From Cellulomonas hominis (lineage in GTDB: Bacteria > Actinomycetota > Actinomycetes > Actinomycetales > Cellulomonadaceae): DNA of 33,998 bases. The DNA is taken from NCBI RefSeq assembly GCF_005239125.1, contig NZ_SZYE01000021.1, forward strand, positions 1 through 33,998. Direction: 5' to 3'. Positions 26,835-33,998 of this stretch are shown here, piece by piece. The notes beneath the pieces are model-generated. The model saw only the letters and a program-made list of their open reading frames with translations, ran no database searches and was not told where the DNA came from. Every line of letters begins with the position of its first letter. The stretch's first letter is position 1. The translations under genes were made by a program, and so were the position numbers.

Positions 26835-28097
26835 GTGAAGATCCTCGTCGTCGGGACCGGCGCCCGCGAGCACGCCCTCACCCTGGCCCTGTCCCGCGAC
26901 CCGCAGGTCACCGCGCTGCACGCCGCGCCCGGCAACCCGGGCATCGGCGCGCTGGCGACCCTGCACGTGGTCGACCCCCTGGACGGCGCCGCGGTCGCGG
27001 CGCTGGCGACGTCCCTCGGCGCCGACCTGGTCGTGGTCGGCCCCGAGGCGCCGCTCGTCGCGGGCGTGTCCGACGCGGTGCGTGCGGCCGGGGTGCCGGT
27101 GTTCGGGCCGAGCGCCGAGGCCGCGCGGCTCGAGGGGTCGAAGGCCTTCGCCAAGGAGGTCATGGCCGCCGCCGGCGTGCCCACGGCCGACCCCGTGGTC
27201 GTGACCGAGGCGTCGGCGGCCGAGGCCGCGCTCGACACCTTCGGCGCCCCGTACGTGGTCAAGGACGACGGCCTCGCCGCCGGCAAGGGCGTCGTCGTCA
27301 CCGAGGACCGGTCCGTCGCTTTGGAGCACGCGCTCGCCTGCCTGGCGAAGCCGGGCGGCCGGGTCGTCGTCGAGGACTACCTGGACGGCCCCGAGGTCTC
27401 CCTGTTCGTGCTGTCGGACGGCACCCACGTGGTCCCGCTCGTCCCCGCCCAGGACTTCAAGCGCGTCGGCGACGCCGACACCGGCCCGAACACCGGCGGC
27501 ATGGGCGCGTACACGCCGCTGCCCTGGGCGCCGGAGGGGCTCGTGGCGGAGGTCGTCGCCCAGGTCGCCCAGCCCACCGTCGACGAGATGGCGCGGCGCG
27601 GCACCCCGTTCGTCGGCGTCCTGTACTGCGGGCTGGCGCTCACCAGCCGCGGGACCCGGGTCGTGGAGTTCAACGCCCGGTTCGGCGACCCCGAGACGCA
27701 GGTGGTGCTGGCCCGGCTCGCGACGCCCCTCGCGGGCGTGCTGCTCGCCGCGGCCACCGGCGGGCTCGGCGACCTGGCGCCGCTCGACTGGACCGACGAC
27801 GCGGCCGTCACCGTGGTCGTCGCGTCGGCGGGGTACCCGGAGGCGCCGCGCACCGGCGACGTCATCACCGGGCTCGACGAGGCCGAGGCGGTCCCCGGTG
27901 TCCACGTGCTGCACGCGGGCACGGCGGCCGGCGCGGACGGCGCGGTCGTCTCCGCCGGCGGCCGCGTGCTCTCGGTGGTCGGCGCCGGCCCGGACCTCGC
28001 GGCGGCCCGCGCGGCGGCCTACGCGGGCGTCGAGAAGATCGCCCTGCCGGGCTCCCACCACCGCTCCGACATCGCCCGGGCGGCCGCGGAGGGCTGA
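26835..28097 (+). CDS. purD: Phosphoribosylamine-glycine ligase (GAR synthetase)
   Basis: 420 aa, standard length. PurD joins phosphoribosylamine and glycine with ATP, the second step of purine synthesis. The N-terminal fold begins [14 protein letters not shown], and HAAPGNPGI follows. The ATP-grasp domain has [29 protein letters not shown] and [13 protein letters not shown]; the PurD-specific [12 protein letters not shown] (about 215-226) and [11 protein letters not shown] (about 275-285) settle the assignment. The C-terminal domain is complete. The GTG at 26835 gives the exact family start and has TAGGGT 7 nt before it. Its product GAR is the substrate of PurT, encoded 8 kb away. Confidence 0.97.
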   Translation: MKILVVGTGAREHALTLALSRDPQVTALHAAPGNPGIGALATLHVVDPLDGAAVAALATSLGADLVVVGPEAPLVAGVSDAVRAAGVPVFGPSAEAARLEGSKAFAKEVMAAAGVPTADPVVVTEASAAEAALDTFGAPYVVKDDGLAAGKGVVVTEDRSVALEHALACLAKPGGRVVVEDYLDGPEVSLFVLSDGTHVVPLVPAQDFKRVGDADTGPNTGGMGAYTPLPWAPEGLVAEVVAQVAQPTVDEMARRGTPFVGVLYCGLALTSRGTRVVEFNARFGDPETQVVLARLATPLAGVLLAAATGGLGDLAPLDWTDDAAVTVVVASAGYPEAPRTGDVITGLDEAEAVPGVHVLHAGTAAGADGAVVSAGGRVLSVVGAGPDLAAARAAAYAGVEKIALPGSHHRSDIARAAAEG

Positions 28098-28100
28098 CGG

Positions 28101-28172
28101 CCCGAGTTCGCCGGTTCCGCGGCTGGAGGGGCTGCGCAACCGGCGAACTGGCGCGCAACCGGCGAACTCGGG
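28101..28172. repeat. Intergenic element with 19-nt-period repeats, purD side
   Basis: GCGCAACCGGCGAACT occurs twice in direct order (28134-28149 and 28153-28168), exactly 19 nt apart. A 16-bp perfect inverted copy of the second unit's core lies at 28101-28116 (pairing with 28157-28172). It starts 4 bases after the purD stop. It could act as a terminator, but the extra unit and the period are more than a terminator needs. Compare 33458-33531. Confidence 0.75.
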
Positions 28173-28185
28173 GCTCGCGCCGGGG

Positions 28186-28191
28186 CATACT
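28186..28191 (+). promoter_or_regulatory. -10 box of leaderless small membrane gene
   Basis: CATACT, 7 nt before the ATG at 28199. Confidence 0.45.
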
Positions 28192-28198
28192 CGCCCGC

Positions 28199-28417
28199 AT
28201 GGAGCTGCCCCTCGCCTGGTCCCTCGTCCTGATCGTCGCCGGGGCGTGGAGCCTGCTCGTCTGGCCCCGGTTCGGCGCGCGCATCGCGAAGGACCCGCGG
28301 GCGCGGGACGCGCAGGGCCGGCCGACGCGGTTCCTCACCGTGCACCTCGTGCTCATCACGGTGTCGATGCTGCTGGGCGCGGCGGTCGCGCTGCTCGGCG
28401 TCCTCACGCTGCTCTGA
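28199..28417 (+). CDS. Small membrane protein, 72 aa
   Basis: Two hydrophobic segments (about 6-22 and 45-70) flank a charged loop, RIAKDPRARDAQGRPTRF, that should face the cytoplasm by the positive-inside rule. A short WPRFGARI motif follows the first helix. Similar short proteins of this two-helix form are common in actinobacteria, but I do not recognise a named family. It lies between purD and purC, each with its own start signals. ATG at 28199 has a -10 box 7 nt upstream. The steady codon use (G or C in third positions) supports a real gene. Function unknown. Confidence 0.75.
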   Translation: MELPLAWSLVLIVAGAWSLLVWPRFGARIAKDPRARDAQGRPTRFLTVHLVLITVSMLLGAAVALLGVLTLL

Positions 28418-28471
28418 CCGCCCCGCGCGCGACCGTCGCGGACGCCGCCCGGGCCACGCCCGCGCCTGCGG

Positions 28472-28477
28472 CAGGAT
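28472..28477 (+). promoter_or_regulatory. -10 box of leaderless purC
   Basis: CAGGAT, 7 nt before the ATG at 28485. An ATG overlaps it at 28476 in the same frame and cannot be the start if this box is used. Confidence 0.45.
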
Positions 28478-28484
28478 GGCCCCC

Positions 28485-29408
28485 ATGACCGCACCCACGC
28501 TGCCCGGCTGGACGCACACCTACTCGGGCAAGGTCCGCGACCTGTACGTCCCGGACACCACCCAGGAGGCCGGGGCCGCGGTGGCCGAGGCGCACGGCGA
28601 CGTCGTCCTGGTGGTCGCCAGCGACCGGGTCAGCGCGTTCGACCACGTGCTCAGCCCCGGGATCCCCGGCAAGGGCGTCGTGCTGACCCGGCTGAGCCTG
28701 TGGTGGTTCGACCAGCTGGCCGACCTGGTGCCGAACCACGTCGTGTCGGCCGAGGCGCCCGCGGTGCCGGCGGCGGTGCTCGGCCGGGCGATGGTGTGCC
28801 GGCGGCTGCAGATGTTCCCGGTGGAGTGCGTGGCCCGCGGCTACCTGACCGGGTCGGGCCTCGCGGAGTACCGCGCGACCGGCGAGGTCACCGGGATCCC
28901 GCTGCCGGCGGGCCTGGTGGACGGCTCGCGGCTGCCGGAGCCGATCTTCACGCCCGCGACCAAGGCGGAGCTCGGCGAGCACGACGAGAACGTCAGCCTG
29001 GACGTCGTCGCCGGGCAGCTGGGCCGGGAGCGCGCGGAGGAGCTCCGCGACCTCACGCTGGCGGTGTACGCGCGGGCCGAGGGCATCGCGCGGGAGCGCG
29101 GCGTCGTCCTGGCGGACACCAAGCTGGAGTTCGGCGTGGACCCGACGACGGGCGCGGTGACCCTCGGCGACGAGGTGCTGACCCCGGACTCGTCGCGGTT
29201 CTGGCCGGCGGACGCCTGGGAGCCGGGCCGGTCGCAGCCGAGCTTCGACAAGCAGTTCGTCCGCGACTGGCTGGCGTCGCCGGCGTCCGGCTGGGACCGC
29301 GCGGCGGACGCCGAGCCGCCGGCGCTGCCCGCGGAGGTCGTCGAGCGGACCCGCGCCCGGTACCTCGAGGCCTACGAACGGCTGACGGGGACGCCGCTCA
29401 CGGTGTGA
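28485..29408 (+). CDS. purC: Phosphoribosylaminoimidazole-succinocarboxamide synthase
   Basis: 307 aa, the longer form of SAICAR synthetase found in actinobacteria and yeast. PurC joins CAIR and aspartate with ATP, step 8 of purine synthesis. Visible motifs are YSGKVRDLYV (about 11-20), VASDRVSAFDHVL (about 42-54), FPVECVARGYLTGSG (about 110-124), the ATP-site ADTKLEFG (about 205-212) and DSSRFWP followed by SFDKQFVRDWL. These match the family in order and spacing. ATG at 28485 is chosen over the one at 28476 because of the -10 box and the family N-terminus. It converges on the siderophore lipoprotein gene with a 42-bp gap; no strong terminator is visible there. Confidence 0.96.
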   Translation: MTAPTLPGWTHTYSGKVRDLYVPDTTQEAGAAVAEAHGDVVLVVASDRVSAFDHVLSPGIPGKGVVLTRLSLWWFDQLADLVPNHVVSAEAPAVPAAVLGRAMVCRRLQMFPVECVARGYLTGSGLAEYRATGEVTGIPLPAGLVDGSRLPEPIFTPATKAELGEHDENVSLDVVAGQLGRERAEELRDLTLAVYARAEGIARERGVVLADTKLEFGVDPTTGAVTLGDEVLTPDSSRFWPADAWEPGRSQPSFDKQFVRDWLASPASGWDRAADAEPPALPAEVVERTRARYLEAYERLTGTPLTV

Positions 29409-29450
29409 GCGACGCCCCCGCCGGGGCCGCGCCGGGAGGTGCGACGGGGC

Positions 29451-30458
29451 TCAGGAGCCGAGCGCGTCCTCGATGAGCGGCACGAGGTTGTCGAGCGCGT
29501 ACTGCTGCGCGCCGACCGTGCCGAGCGAGTACGCCGACTGCAGCTCGCTGCCGAGGATCACGGCGCGGCCGTCGGCGACGGCCGGGACCGCCTGCCACTG
29601 GGGGTCGTCGGTGATCTCGGCGGCGTCGAGGTAGATCGGGAACGCGACGATCAGGTCGGCGTCGAGCAGGTCGAGCTGCTCGGAGGAGATGTCGACGCTG
29701 AAGCCGGAGGAGGACACCGGCAGCCCGGCGATGGTCGGCGACTGCTCGAACCCGAGGTTCTCCATGAACTGGACCCGCTCGCTGCCCTCGATGTACGCGC
29801 CCCAGCCCTCCGAGGTCCGGGCGGCGGCGGTGAACGTCTTGCCCTCCCAGTCCGGGTGGTCGGCCCGGGCCTGCGCGAAGGCGTCGTCGAGGCCGGCCTG
29901 GAGCTCCTCGCCCTTCTCCGGGACGCCGAGCGCGGCGGAGATCAGCTCGAGCTGCTCCTCGCCGGTGGTGAGCCAGGAGTCGCCGCCCTCGGGCACGCCG
30001 ACGGTCGGGGCGATCTCGGAGAGCCGGTCGTACCGGTCCTGGTCGCCGGAGGACTTCACGTCGAGGATGAGGTCGGGCTCGAGCGCGGCGATCGCCTCGT
30101 AGGACGGCTCGAGGGTGTCGATGATCTCGGGCGACTCGTCGTACTGGCCCTCGGCCCACGGCCCGACGCCGTCGCCCCCGAACGCCAGCCAGTCGGACGC
30201 GCCGACGGGCTGGTAGCCGAGGGACAGCGCGGTCTCGGCGTCGCCCCAGCCGAGGGCGACGATGCGCTCCGGGCGGGACTCGACGGTGATCTCGCCGAAC
30301 TTGGTGTCGACGGTCGCGGGGAACGTGCCCTCGGCCGCGGGGCCGGAGCCGCCCGCGGCGGTAGTCTCGCCCGAGCCGGCGGCGTCGTCGGTGCCGGAGC
30401 ACGCGCTCAGGGCCAGGACCGCGACCGCCGCGACGGCGGCGACACGCATGGACTTCAT
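29451..30458 (-). CDS. Fe3+-siderophore-binding lipoprotein (FecB/FepB family)
   Basis: 335 aa. The signal peptide ends in the lipobox LSAC with Cys20, so the mature protein is tethered to the outer face of the membrane. A Ser/Gly/Thr/Ala-rich linker leads to a class III periplasmic-binding fold: RPERIVALGWGDAETALSLG, ALEPDLILDVKSSGDQDRYDRL (in part) and a second lobe from about 185, joined by a long helix. This is the typical iron-siderophore receptor of a Fep/Fhu-type ABC importer. ATG at 30458 has AAAGG upstream; ATG 30449 is also possible. It is divergent from its permease genes and shares their iron box at 30522-30540, so iron starvation should raise all of them. Which siderophore binds is unknown. 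Confidence 0.92.
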   Translation of the reverse strand: MKSMRVAAVAAVAVLALSACSGTDDAAGSGETTAAGGSGPAAEGTFPATVDTKFGEITVESRPERIVALGWGDAETALSLGYQPVGASDWLAFGGDGVGPWAEGQYDESPEIIDTLEPSYEAIAALEPDLILDVKSSGDQDRYDRLSEIAPTVGVPEGGDSWLTTGEEQLELISAALGVPEKGEELQAGLDDAFAQARADHPDWEGKTFTAAARTSEGWGAYIEGSERVQFMENLGFEQSPTIAGLPVSSSGFSVDISSEQLDLLDADLIVAFPIYLDAAEITDDPQWQAVPAVADGRAVILGSELQSAYSLGTVGAQQYALDNLVPLIEDALGS

Positions 30459-30521
30459 CGAAGGCCTTTCGTGGAGGGGGCCCGCGGCGACTTCGGGAAC
30501 GGAGTCACGATCGGGATGCCG

Positions 30522-30540
30522 GAAGGTTAGCCTAGCCTCA
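30522..30540. promoter_or_regulatory. Iron box (DtxR/IdeR/DmdR operator)
   Basis: Read on the minus strand the site is TGAGGCTAGGCTAACCTTC, 15 of 19 matches to the consensus TTAGGTTAGGCTAACCTAA. It lies between the divergent lipoprotein and permease genes and covers the permease -10 box, so iron-loaded repressor would block it. Confidence 0.85.
30533..30538 (+). promoter_or_regulatory. -10 box of the permease operon, inside the iron box
   Basis: TAGCCT, 6 nt before the GTG at 30545; a leaderless start is implied. Confidence 0.5.
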
Positions 30541-30544
30541 TGAC

Positions 30545-31609
30545 GTGCGGGAACCCCGGGTGAGCGCGGTCGGCGCACCGCACCCCGCGACGGCCCGCCC
30601 GGCGACGCCGGCGCCCGCCCGCCGCGGGCTGGCGCTGCTGCTGGTCGCGGGCCTGCTCGTGGTCGCGCTGGCCCTGAGCCTGGCCGTCGGCTCGCGCCCC
30701 GTGGGGCTGTCGACGGTGTGGCACGCGCTCACGGGCGGGGAGGTGCCGGCGGCGGACCACGCCGCCGTCGTCGGGCTGCGGCTGCCCCGCACCGTGCTGG
30801 CGGTGCTGGTCGGCGCGGGCCTGGCGGTCGCCGGCGCGCTGATGCAGGCGCTGACCCGGAACCCGCTGGCGGACCCCGGGATCCTCGGCGTGACGAGCGG
30901 CGCGGCGTTCGCGGTGGCGGTCGGCGTGGTCCTGCTGGGCGTCACCCGGCCGTCGGGCTACGTGTGGTTCGCGTTCGGCGGGGCGCTGCTCGCGACGGTC
31001 GCGGTCTACCTGGTCGGCTCGGCGGGGCGGTCGAACGCGGGGCCGGTCCAGCTGACCCTGGCCGGCGTGGCGCTGAGCGCGGTGCTGACCGGCGTGGTCG
31101 GCGCGCTCCGGCTGACGGACCAGGAGCGGTTCGCCGTCCTGCTGACCTGGGAGTCGGGGTCCCTCCAGGCCCGCGGCTGGGACGTGATCGTGCCGGTGCT
31201 GCCCTTCGTGCTGCTCGGGCTGGCGGTCGCGGGGGTCGTGGCCGGGGCGCTCAACACGCTCGGGCTGGGGGAGGACCTGGCGACGGCGCTGGGCGCCTCG
31301 GTCGGCCGGACGCGGGTGCTGTCGGTGGTGGCGATCACGCTGCTGGCCGGTGGCGCGACCGCGATGGCCGGGCCGATCACGCTCGTGGGGCTGATGGTGC
31401 CGCACATCGTGCGCTGGCTGGTCGGCCCGGACCAGCGGTGGATCCTCGGGCTGTCCGCGCTGGCGGGCCCGGTGCTGGTGCTGCTCGCGGACGTGGCGGC
31501 GCGGGTGCTGCTGTGGCCGGGGGAGCTGCCGGTGGGCGTGGTGACCGCCTTCGTGGGCGCGCCGGTGCTGATCGCGCTGGTGCGGCGGCGGAAGGCGACG
31601 GGGCTGTGA
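30545..31609 (+). CDS. Siderophore ABC transporter permease, FepD-like
   Basis: 354 aa, FecCD/BtuC-type integral membrane protein with about ten helices. Visible family marks are LRLPRTVLAVLVGAGLAVAG (about 78-97), ALMQALTRNPLADPGILGVTSGA (about 98-120, shown in part) and near the end AGPITLVGLMVPHIVRWLVGPD (in part), the loop that meets the ATPase. The N-terminal 35 residues are Ala/Pro-rich and cytoplasmic. Start GTG at 30545 lies 6 nt after a -10 box within the iron box; a later GTG at 30560 would be the alternative. The next gene overlaps it by 4 bases (GTGA). It forms a heterodimer channel with the next permease. Confidence 0.93.
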   Translation: MREPRVSAVGAPHPATARPATPAPARRGLALLLVAGLLVVALALSLAVGSRPVGLSTVWHALTGGEVPAADHAAVVGLRLPRTVLAVLVGAGLAVAGALMQALTRNPLADPGILGVTSGAAFAVAVGVVLLGVTRPSGYVWFAFGGALLATVAVYLVGSAGRSNAGPVQLTLAGVALSAVLTGVVGALRLTDQERFAVLLTWESGSLQARGWDVIVPVLPFVLLGLAVAGVVAGALNTLGLGEDLATALGASVGRTRVLSVVAITLLAGGATAMAGPITLVGLMVPHIVRWLVGPDQRWILGLSALAGPVLVLLADVAARVLLWPGELPVGVVTAFVGAPVLIALVRRRKATGL

Positions 31610-32643
31610 CCGGCGTGCGGGTGGCGACGACGCCCGGTGCGGCGCGGCGCCCGCCGGCGGATCCGCGGCGCCGCAGCCGGGTCGCCGTGGCGGGTCTCGC
31701 CGTGGCCGCGGTGCTGCTCGCGCTGGTGGCGCTGGGCCTCGGCGACTACCCCCTGGGCGTCGTGGACGTGGTCCGCGCGCTGGTGTCCGACCAGGGCTTC
31801 GCCACCACGATCGTGACCGAGTGGCGGCTGCCGCGGGTGCTGGTGGCGCTGGCGTTCGGCGCGGCGCTCGCGGTGTCGGGCGCGCTGTTCCAGTCGCTGA
31901 CCCGCAACCCGCTGGGCTCGCCCGACGTGATCGGCTTCTCGACCGGGTCGTACACCGGGGTGCTGGTCGTGACGACCGTCCTCGGCACCGGCACGCTCGG
32001 CGTGTCCGCGGGGGCCCTGGTCGCGGGGCTGCTGACCGCGCTGGTGGTGTACCTGCTGGCGTACCGGGACGGGGTGCAGGGGTTCCGGCTGATCGTGGTC
32101 GGCATCGGCGTGACGGGGATGCTGCACGGCGTCAACGTGTGGCTGCTGCTGCGGGCGAAGACCGAGGTCGCGCTGGCGGCCTCGATCTGGGGCGCCGGGT
32201 CCATCTCGCTGGTCGGCTGGTCGCAGGCGCTGCCCGCCTTCGCGGTGCTGGTGGTGCTGACGCCCCTGGTGTGGGCGCTGCGCGGGCCGCTGCGGCAGCT
32301 CGAGCTCGGCGACGACGCGGCGGGGTCGCACGGCGTGCGCGTCGAGGCGTCCCGGCTCGCGGTGGTCGTGCTGGGCGTGGCGCTGATCGCGACGGTGACG
32401 GCGACCGCGGGGCCGATCGCGTTCGTGGCGCTGGCCGCGCCGCAGATCGCCCGCCGGCTGGCCGGCTCGGCGGGGCTGCCGCTGGTGGCGTCGGCGCTGA
32501 CCGGCGCGGTGGTGCTGCTGGCGGCGGACGTGCTCGCGCAGCACGTGCTGCCCACGGCGCTGCCGGTGGGCGTGGTGACGGTGGTGCTCGGCGGGGTCTA
32601 CCTGCTGGCCCTGATCGTGCAGGAGGCGCGGCGACGATGGTGA
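31606..32643 (+). CDS. Siderophore ABC transporter permease, FepG-like
   Basis: 345 aa, second FecCD-type permease, the partner half of the channel. Motifs are EWRLPRVLVALAFGAALAVS (about 74-93), FQSLTRNPLGSPDVIGFSTG (about 98-117) and, near the end, AGPIAFVALAAPQIARRLAG, which forms the coupling loop for the ATPase. About nine to ten hydrophobic segments are visible. GTG at 31606 overlaps the preceding stop in GTGA. The ATPase gene starts 7 bases before this gene ends. Tight coupling of all three genes fits equal production of the complex. Confidence 0.93.
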   Translation: MTGVRVATTPGAARRPPADPRRRSRVAVAGLAVAAVLLALVALGLGDYPLGVVDVVRALVSDQGFATTIVTEWRLPRVLVALAFGAALAVSGALFQSLTRNPLGSPDVIGFSTGSYTGVLVVTTVLGTGTLGVSAGALVAGLLTALVVYLLAYRDGVQGFRLIVVGIGVTGMLHGVNVWLLLRAKTEVALAASIWGAGSISLVGWSQALPAFAVLVVLTPLVWALRGPLRQLELGDDAAGSHGVRVEASRLAVVVLGVALIATVTATAGPIAFVALAAPQIARRLAGSAGLPLVASALTGAVVLLAADVLAQHVLPTALPVGVVTVVLGGVYLLALIVQEARRRW

Positions 32644-33440
32644 GTCAGGACCGGCTGCGGGCCGACCGGGTGACCCTGGGCTACGAGCGGAAGACGGTGT
32701 CGACCGACCTCAGCCTGGCCGTCCCGGACGGCTCGTTCACGGTGGTCGTCGGCCCGAACGCGTGCGGGAAGTCGACGCTGCTGCGCTCGCTGGCCCGGCT
32801 GCTGCGGCCGGCGGCCGGCGAGGTGGTGCTCGACGGCACGTCGATCCACCGGATGCCCACCAAGGAGGTCGCGCGCCGGGTCGGGCTGCTCCCGCAGACG
32901 GCGGTCGCGCCGGAGGGCATCACGGTGGGCGAGCTGGTCGCGCGCGGCCGCTACCCGCACCAGAACCTGTTCCGGCAGCAGTCGGACGCGGACCGGCGGG
33001 CGGTGGCGGACGCGATGGACGCGACCCGCGTGACCGACCTGGCGGCGGTGCCGGTCGACGAGCTGTCGGGCGGGCAGCGGCAGCGGGTGTGGGTGGCGAT
33101 GGCCCTCGCCCAGGAGACCGGGATCCTGCTGCTGGACGAGCCGACGACGTTCCTCGACATCGCGCACCAGATCGAGCTGATGGACCTGTTCGCCCGGCTG
33201 CACGCGCAGGGCGCCACGCTGGTCGCGGTGCTGCACGACCTCAACCACGCGGCCCGGTACGCGACGCACCTGGTGGTGATGAAGGACGGCGCCGTGGTCG
33301 CCCGGGGCCGGCCGGCGGAGGTGGTGACGGCCGAGCTGGTCGAGGAGGTGTTCGGGCTGCCGTGCCTGGTCATCCCGGACCCGCTGGCGGGCACCCCGCT
33401 GGTGATCCCGCGCGGCTCGGCGCACACCGCGGCGGACTGA
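32637..33440 (+). CDS. Siderophore ABC transporter ATPase, FepC-like
   Basis: 267 aa. It powers siderophore import from the cytoplasmic face. Walker A is GPNACGKST (about 38-46), with Ala in place of the common Gly, a substitution also found in other siderophore ATPases. The Q-loop is LLPQTAV, the signature LSGGQRQR (about 143-150), Walker B ILLLDEPTT (about 162-170), and the switch His lies in LHDLNHA. The region GRYPHQNLF is typical of the FepC/FhuC group. ATG at 32637 overlaps the permease by 7 bases; the GTG at 32640 is the only close alternative. It is the last gene of the operon, followed by an element of 19-nt-period repeats. Confidence 0.94.
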   Translation: MVSQDRLRADRVTLGYERKTVSTDLSLAVPDGSFTVVVGPNACGKSTLLRSLARLLRPAAGEVVLDGTSIHRMPTKEVARRVGLLPQTAVAPEGITVGELVARGRYPHQNLFRQQSDADRRAVADAMDATRVTDLAAVPVDELSGGQRQRVWVAMALAQETGILLLDEPTTFLDIAHQIELMDLFARLHAQGATLVAVLHDLNHAARYATHLVVMKDGAVVARGRPAEVVTAELVEEVFGLPCLVIPDPLAGTPLVIPRGSAHTAAD

Positions 33441-33457
33441 CCGGGGCGCCACCGGCC

Positions 33458-33531
33458 GCCGAGGTCGGTGCTTCCGCCCGAGATCGGTGGTCGCAGGCAC
33501 CGATCTCGGCGCGGGGCACCGATCTCGGCGC
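33458..33531. repeat. Intergenic element with four 19-nt-period units, siderophore operon side
   Basis: GGCACCGATCTCGGCGC is repeated exactly at 33496-33512 and 33515-33531, period 19. Before it stand two inverted units, with cores CCGAGGTCGGTG (33459-33470) and CCGAGATCGGTG (33478-33489), again period 19. The whole can fold as a double-arm hairpin. It fills the gap between the ATPase stop and the end of the next gene. It shares the design, but not the core sequence, of 28101-28172. Confidence 0.75.
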
Positions 33532-33545
33532 TCCGTGGGGCCGCG

Positions 33546-33998
33546 TCAGGCGGGGGCCAGGACCACCACGGGCTCGCTCGTCGGCTGCTCCGAGCCGCCC
33601 TCCGGCTCCACCGTGAGCGCGAGCGCGTCGCCGGTGCGGTAGGCGTCGGTGCGGATCTGCAGCGTGCCGTCGGTGACCCCGGTGGTGGCGTCCGGGACGG
33701 GCGAGCCGTCCCGCATGACCCACAGCTGGTAGACCTCCCCGGCGCCCGGCGCGTCGACGCCGGTCGCGGTGACCAGCGCGGCGTCGGCCGTGACGACGGC
33801 GACGGCGGTGCCGCCGGACGTGACCGGGGCCGACACGACCTGGGCGCCGGGCTCGGCGAGCAGGGCGGTGATCCGGTCGGCGCGGGCCTCGGCCTCGGCG
33901 GCCCGCTGCGCCTGCCGCCAGGCGACGGTGCTGGGCACGGCGATCGCCACGAGCAGGGCGAGGGCGGCGACGGCGGCGGACCAGCGGCGGCGCGCGGG
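33546..33998 (-). CDS. RskA-like anti-sigma factor, C-terminal part (5' end off window)
   Basis: About 150 residues are visible; the frame stays open to the right edge, so the N-terminal zinc or sigma-binding domain is missing. The visible part begins with basic residues, then one membrane helix (WSAAVAALALLVAIAVPSTV), a short helix rich in Ala/Arg/Glu and an extracellular RskA-type domain with GEVYQLWVMRDGSPVP followed by a Thr/Gly-rich strand pattern. This matches the C-terminal anti-sigma-K domain (RskA, PF10099). Such proteins hold an ECF sigma factor until regulated proteolysis frees it. The matching sigma gene should lie just beyond the right edge. The ORF ends 105 bp after the siderophore ATPase, on the opposite strand. 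Confidence 0.83.
   Translation of the reverse strand, partial: PARRRWSAAVAALALLVAIAVPSTVAWRQAQRAAEAEARADRITALLAEPGAQVVSAPVTSGGTAVAVVTADAALVTATGVDAPGAGEVYQLWVMRDGSPVPDATTGVTDGTLQIRTDAYRTGDALALTVEPEGGSEQPTSEPVVVLAPA

Noticed and set aside
25760-28097. Long minus-strand frames opposite the hydrolase and purD
   Set aside because: Mirror frames of GC-rich genes with Arg/Gly/Pro-rich composition and no motifs.
28476-28484. ATG at 28476 as the purC start
   Set aside because: It overlaps the likely -10 box and has no ribosome site; the family N-terminus fits the ATG at 28485.
32674-32790. Ala in place of Gly in the ATPase Walker A (GPNACGKST) as a defect
   Set aside because: The Lys and Ser/Thr that bind phosphate are intact and this variant occurs in other siderophore ATPases, so it is not a sign of inactivity.

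Overview
The window is a stretch of very GC-rich chromosome (third codon positions almost all G or C) from an actinomycete. A cellulolytic Micrococcales genus such as Cellulomonas is the best guess. The signs are an HspR-type operator before clpB, a DtxR/IdeR-type iron box, DUF3151 and septum-formation-domain proteins, GH3 and GH26 glycosidases, many GTG starts, and many genes whose -10 box lies 6-8 nt before the start codon. The set clpB, pyrE, SpoU-type RNA methyltransferase, purT, fba, DedA, DUF3151 and purA also lies in one neighbourhood of the Mycobacterium tuberculosis chromosome (from memory, about Rv0357c-Rv0389), so the core looks like old actinobacterial backbone. I see no insertion sequence, prophage, CRISPR array, tRNA or rRNA.

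Layout. (1) 1-3078, minus strand: a processive family-2 glycosyltransferase of the hyaluronan/chitin synthase type, overlapping a membrane-anchored GH26 glycosidase that runs off the left edge. (2) 3079-3788: a 710-bp non-coding divergent region with a perfect CRP/GlxR-type site, other palindromes, a 13-bp direct repeat, and before clpB a HAIR operator that overlaps a SigR/SigH-like promoter. (3) 3789-13250: clpB, a DedA protein, an NDH-2/AIF-like flavoprotein, a GH3 glucosidase divergent from a TetR regulator, and two tandem septum-formation-domain membrane proteins. (4) 13322-19329: exonuclease III, a short-chain dehydrogenase, pyrE, a DedA-HAD phosphatase pair, and a purT-RNA methyltransferase pair. 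(5) 19434-24190: class II aldolase, then a partner-switching module (STAS; PAS-GAF-PP2C-ATPase fusion; STAS), then DUF3151. (6) 24377-29408: purA, an exported alpha/beta hydrolase, purD, a 72-aa membrane protein and purC. (7) 29451-33440: a siderophore uptake system with a divergent lipoprotein gene, two permeases and an ATPase, all served by one iron box. (8) The right edge holds the C-terminal part of an RskA-like anti-sigma factor.

How the genes work together. Four purine genes plus pyrE make this a nucleotide-synthesis neighbourhood. The GT2-GH26 pair looks like a dedicated machine that makes and trims an extracellular polysaccharide, with possible cAMP and carbon-source control. The PP2C/ATPase fusion with its two STAS proteins looks like a self-contained stress-signalling switch without a linked sigma factor. 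The observations I find most worth following are the GT2-GH26 locus, two intergenic elements built from 19-nt-period repeats with unrelated cores, and the dual HspR/SigR-type control of clpB.
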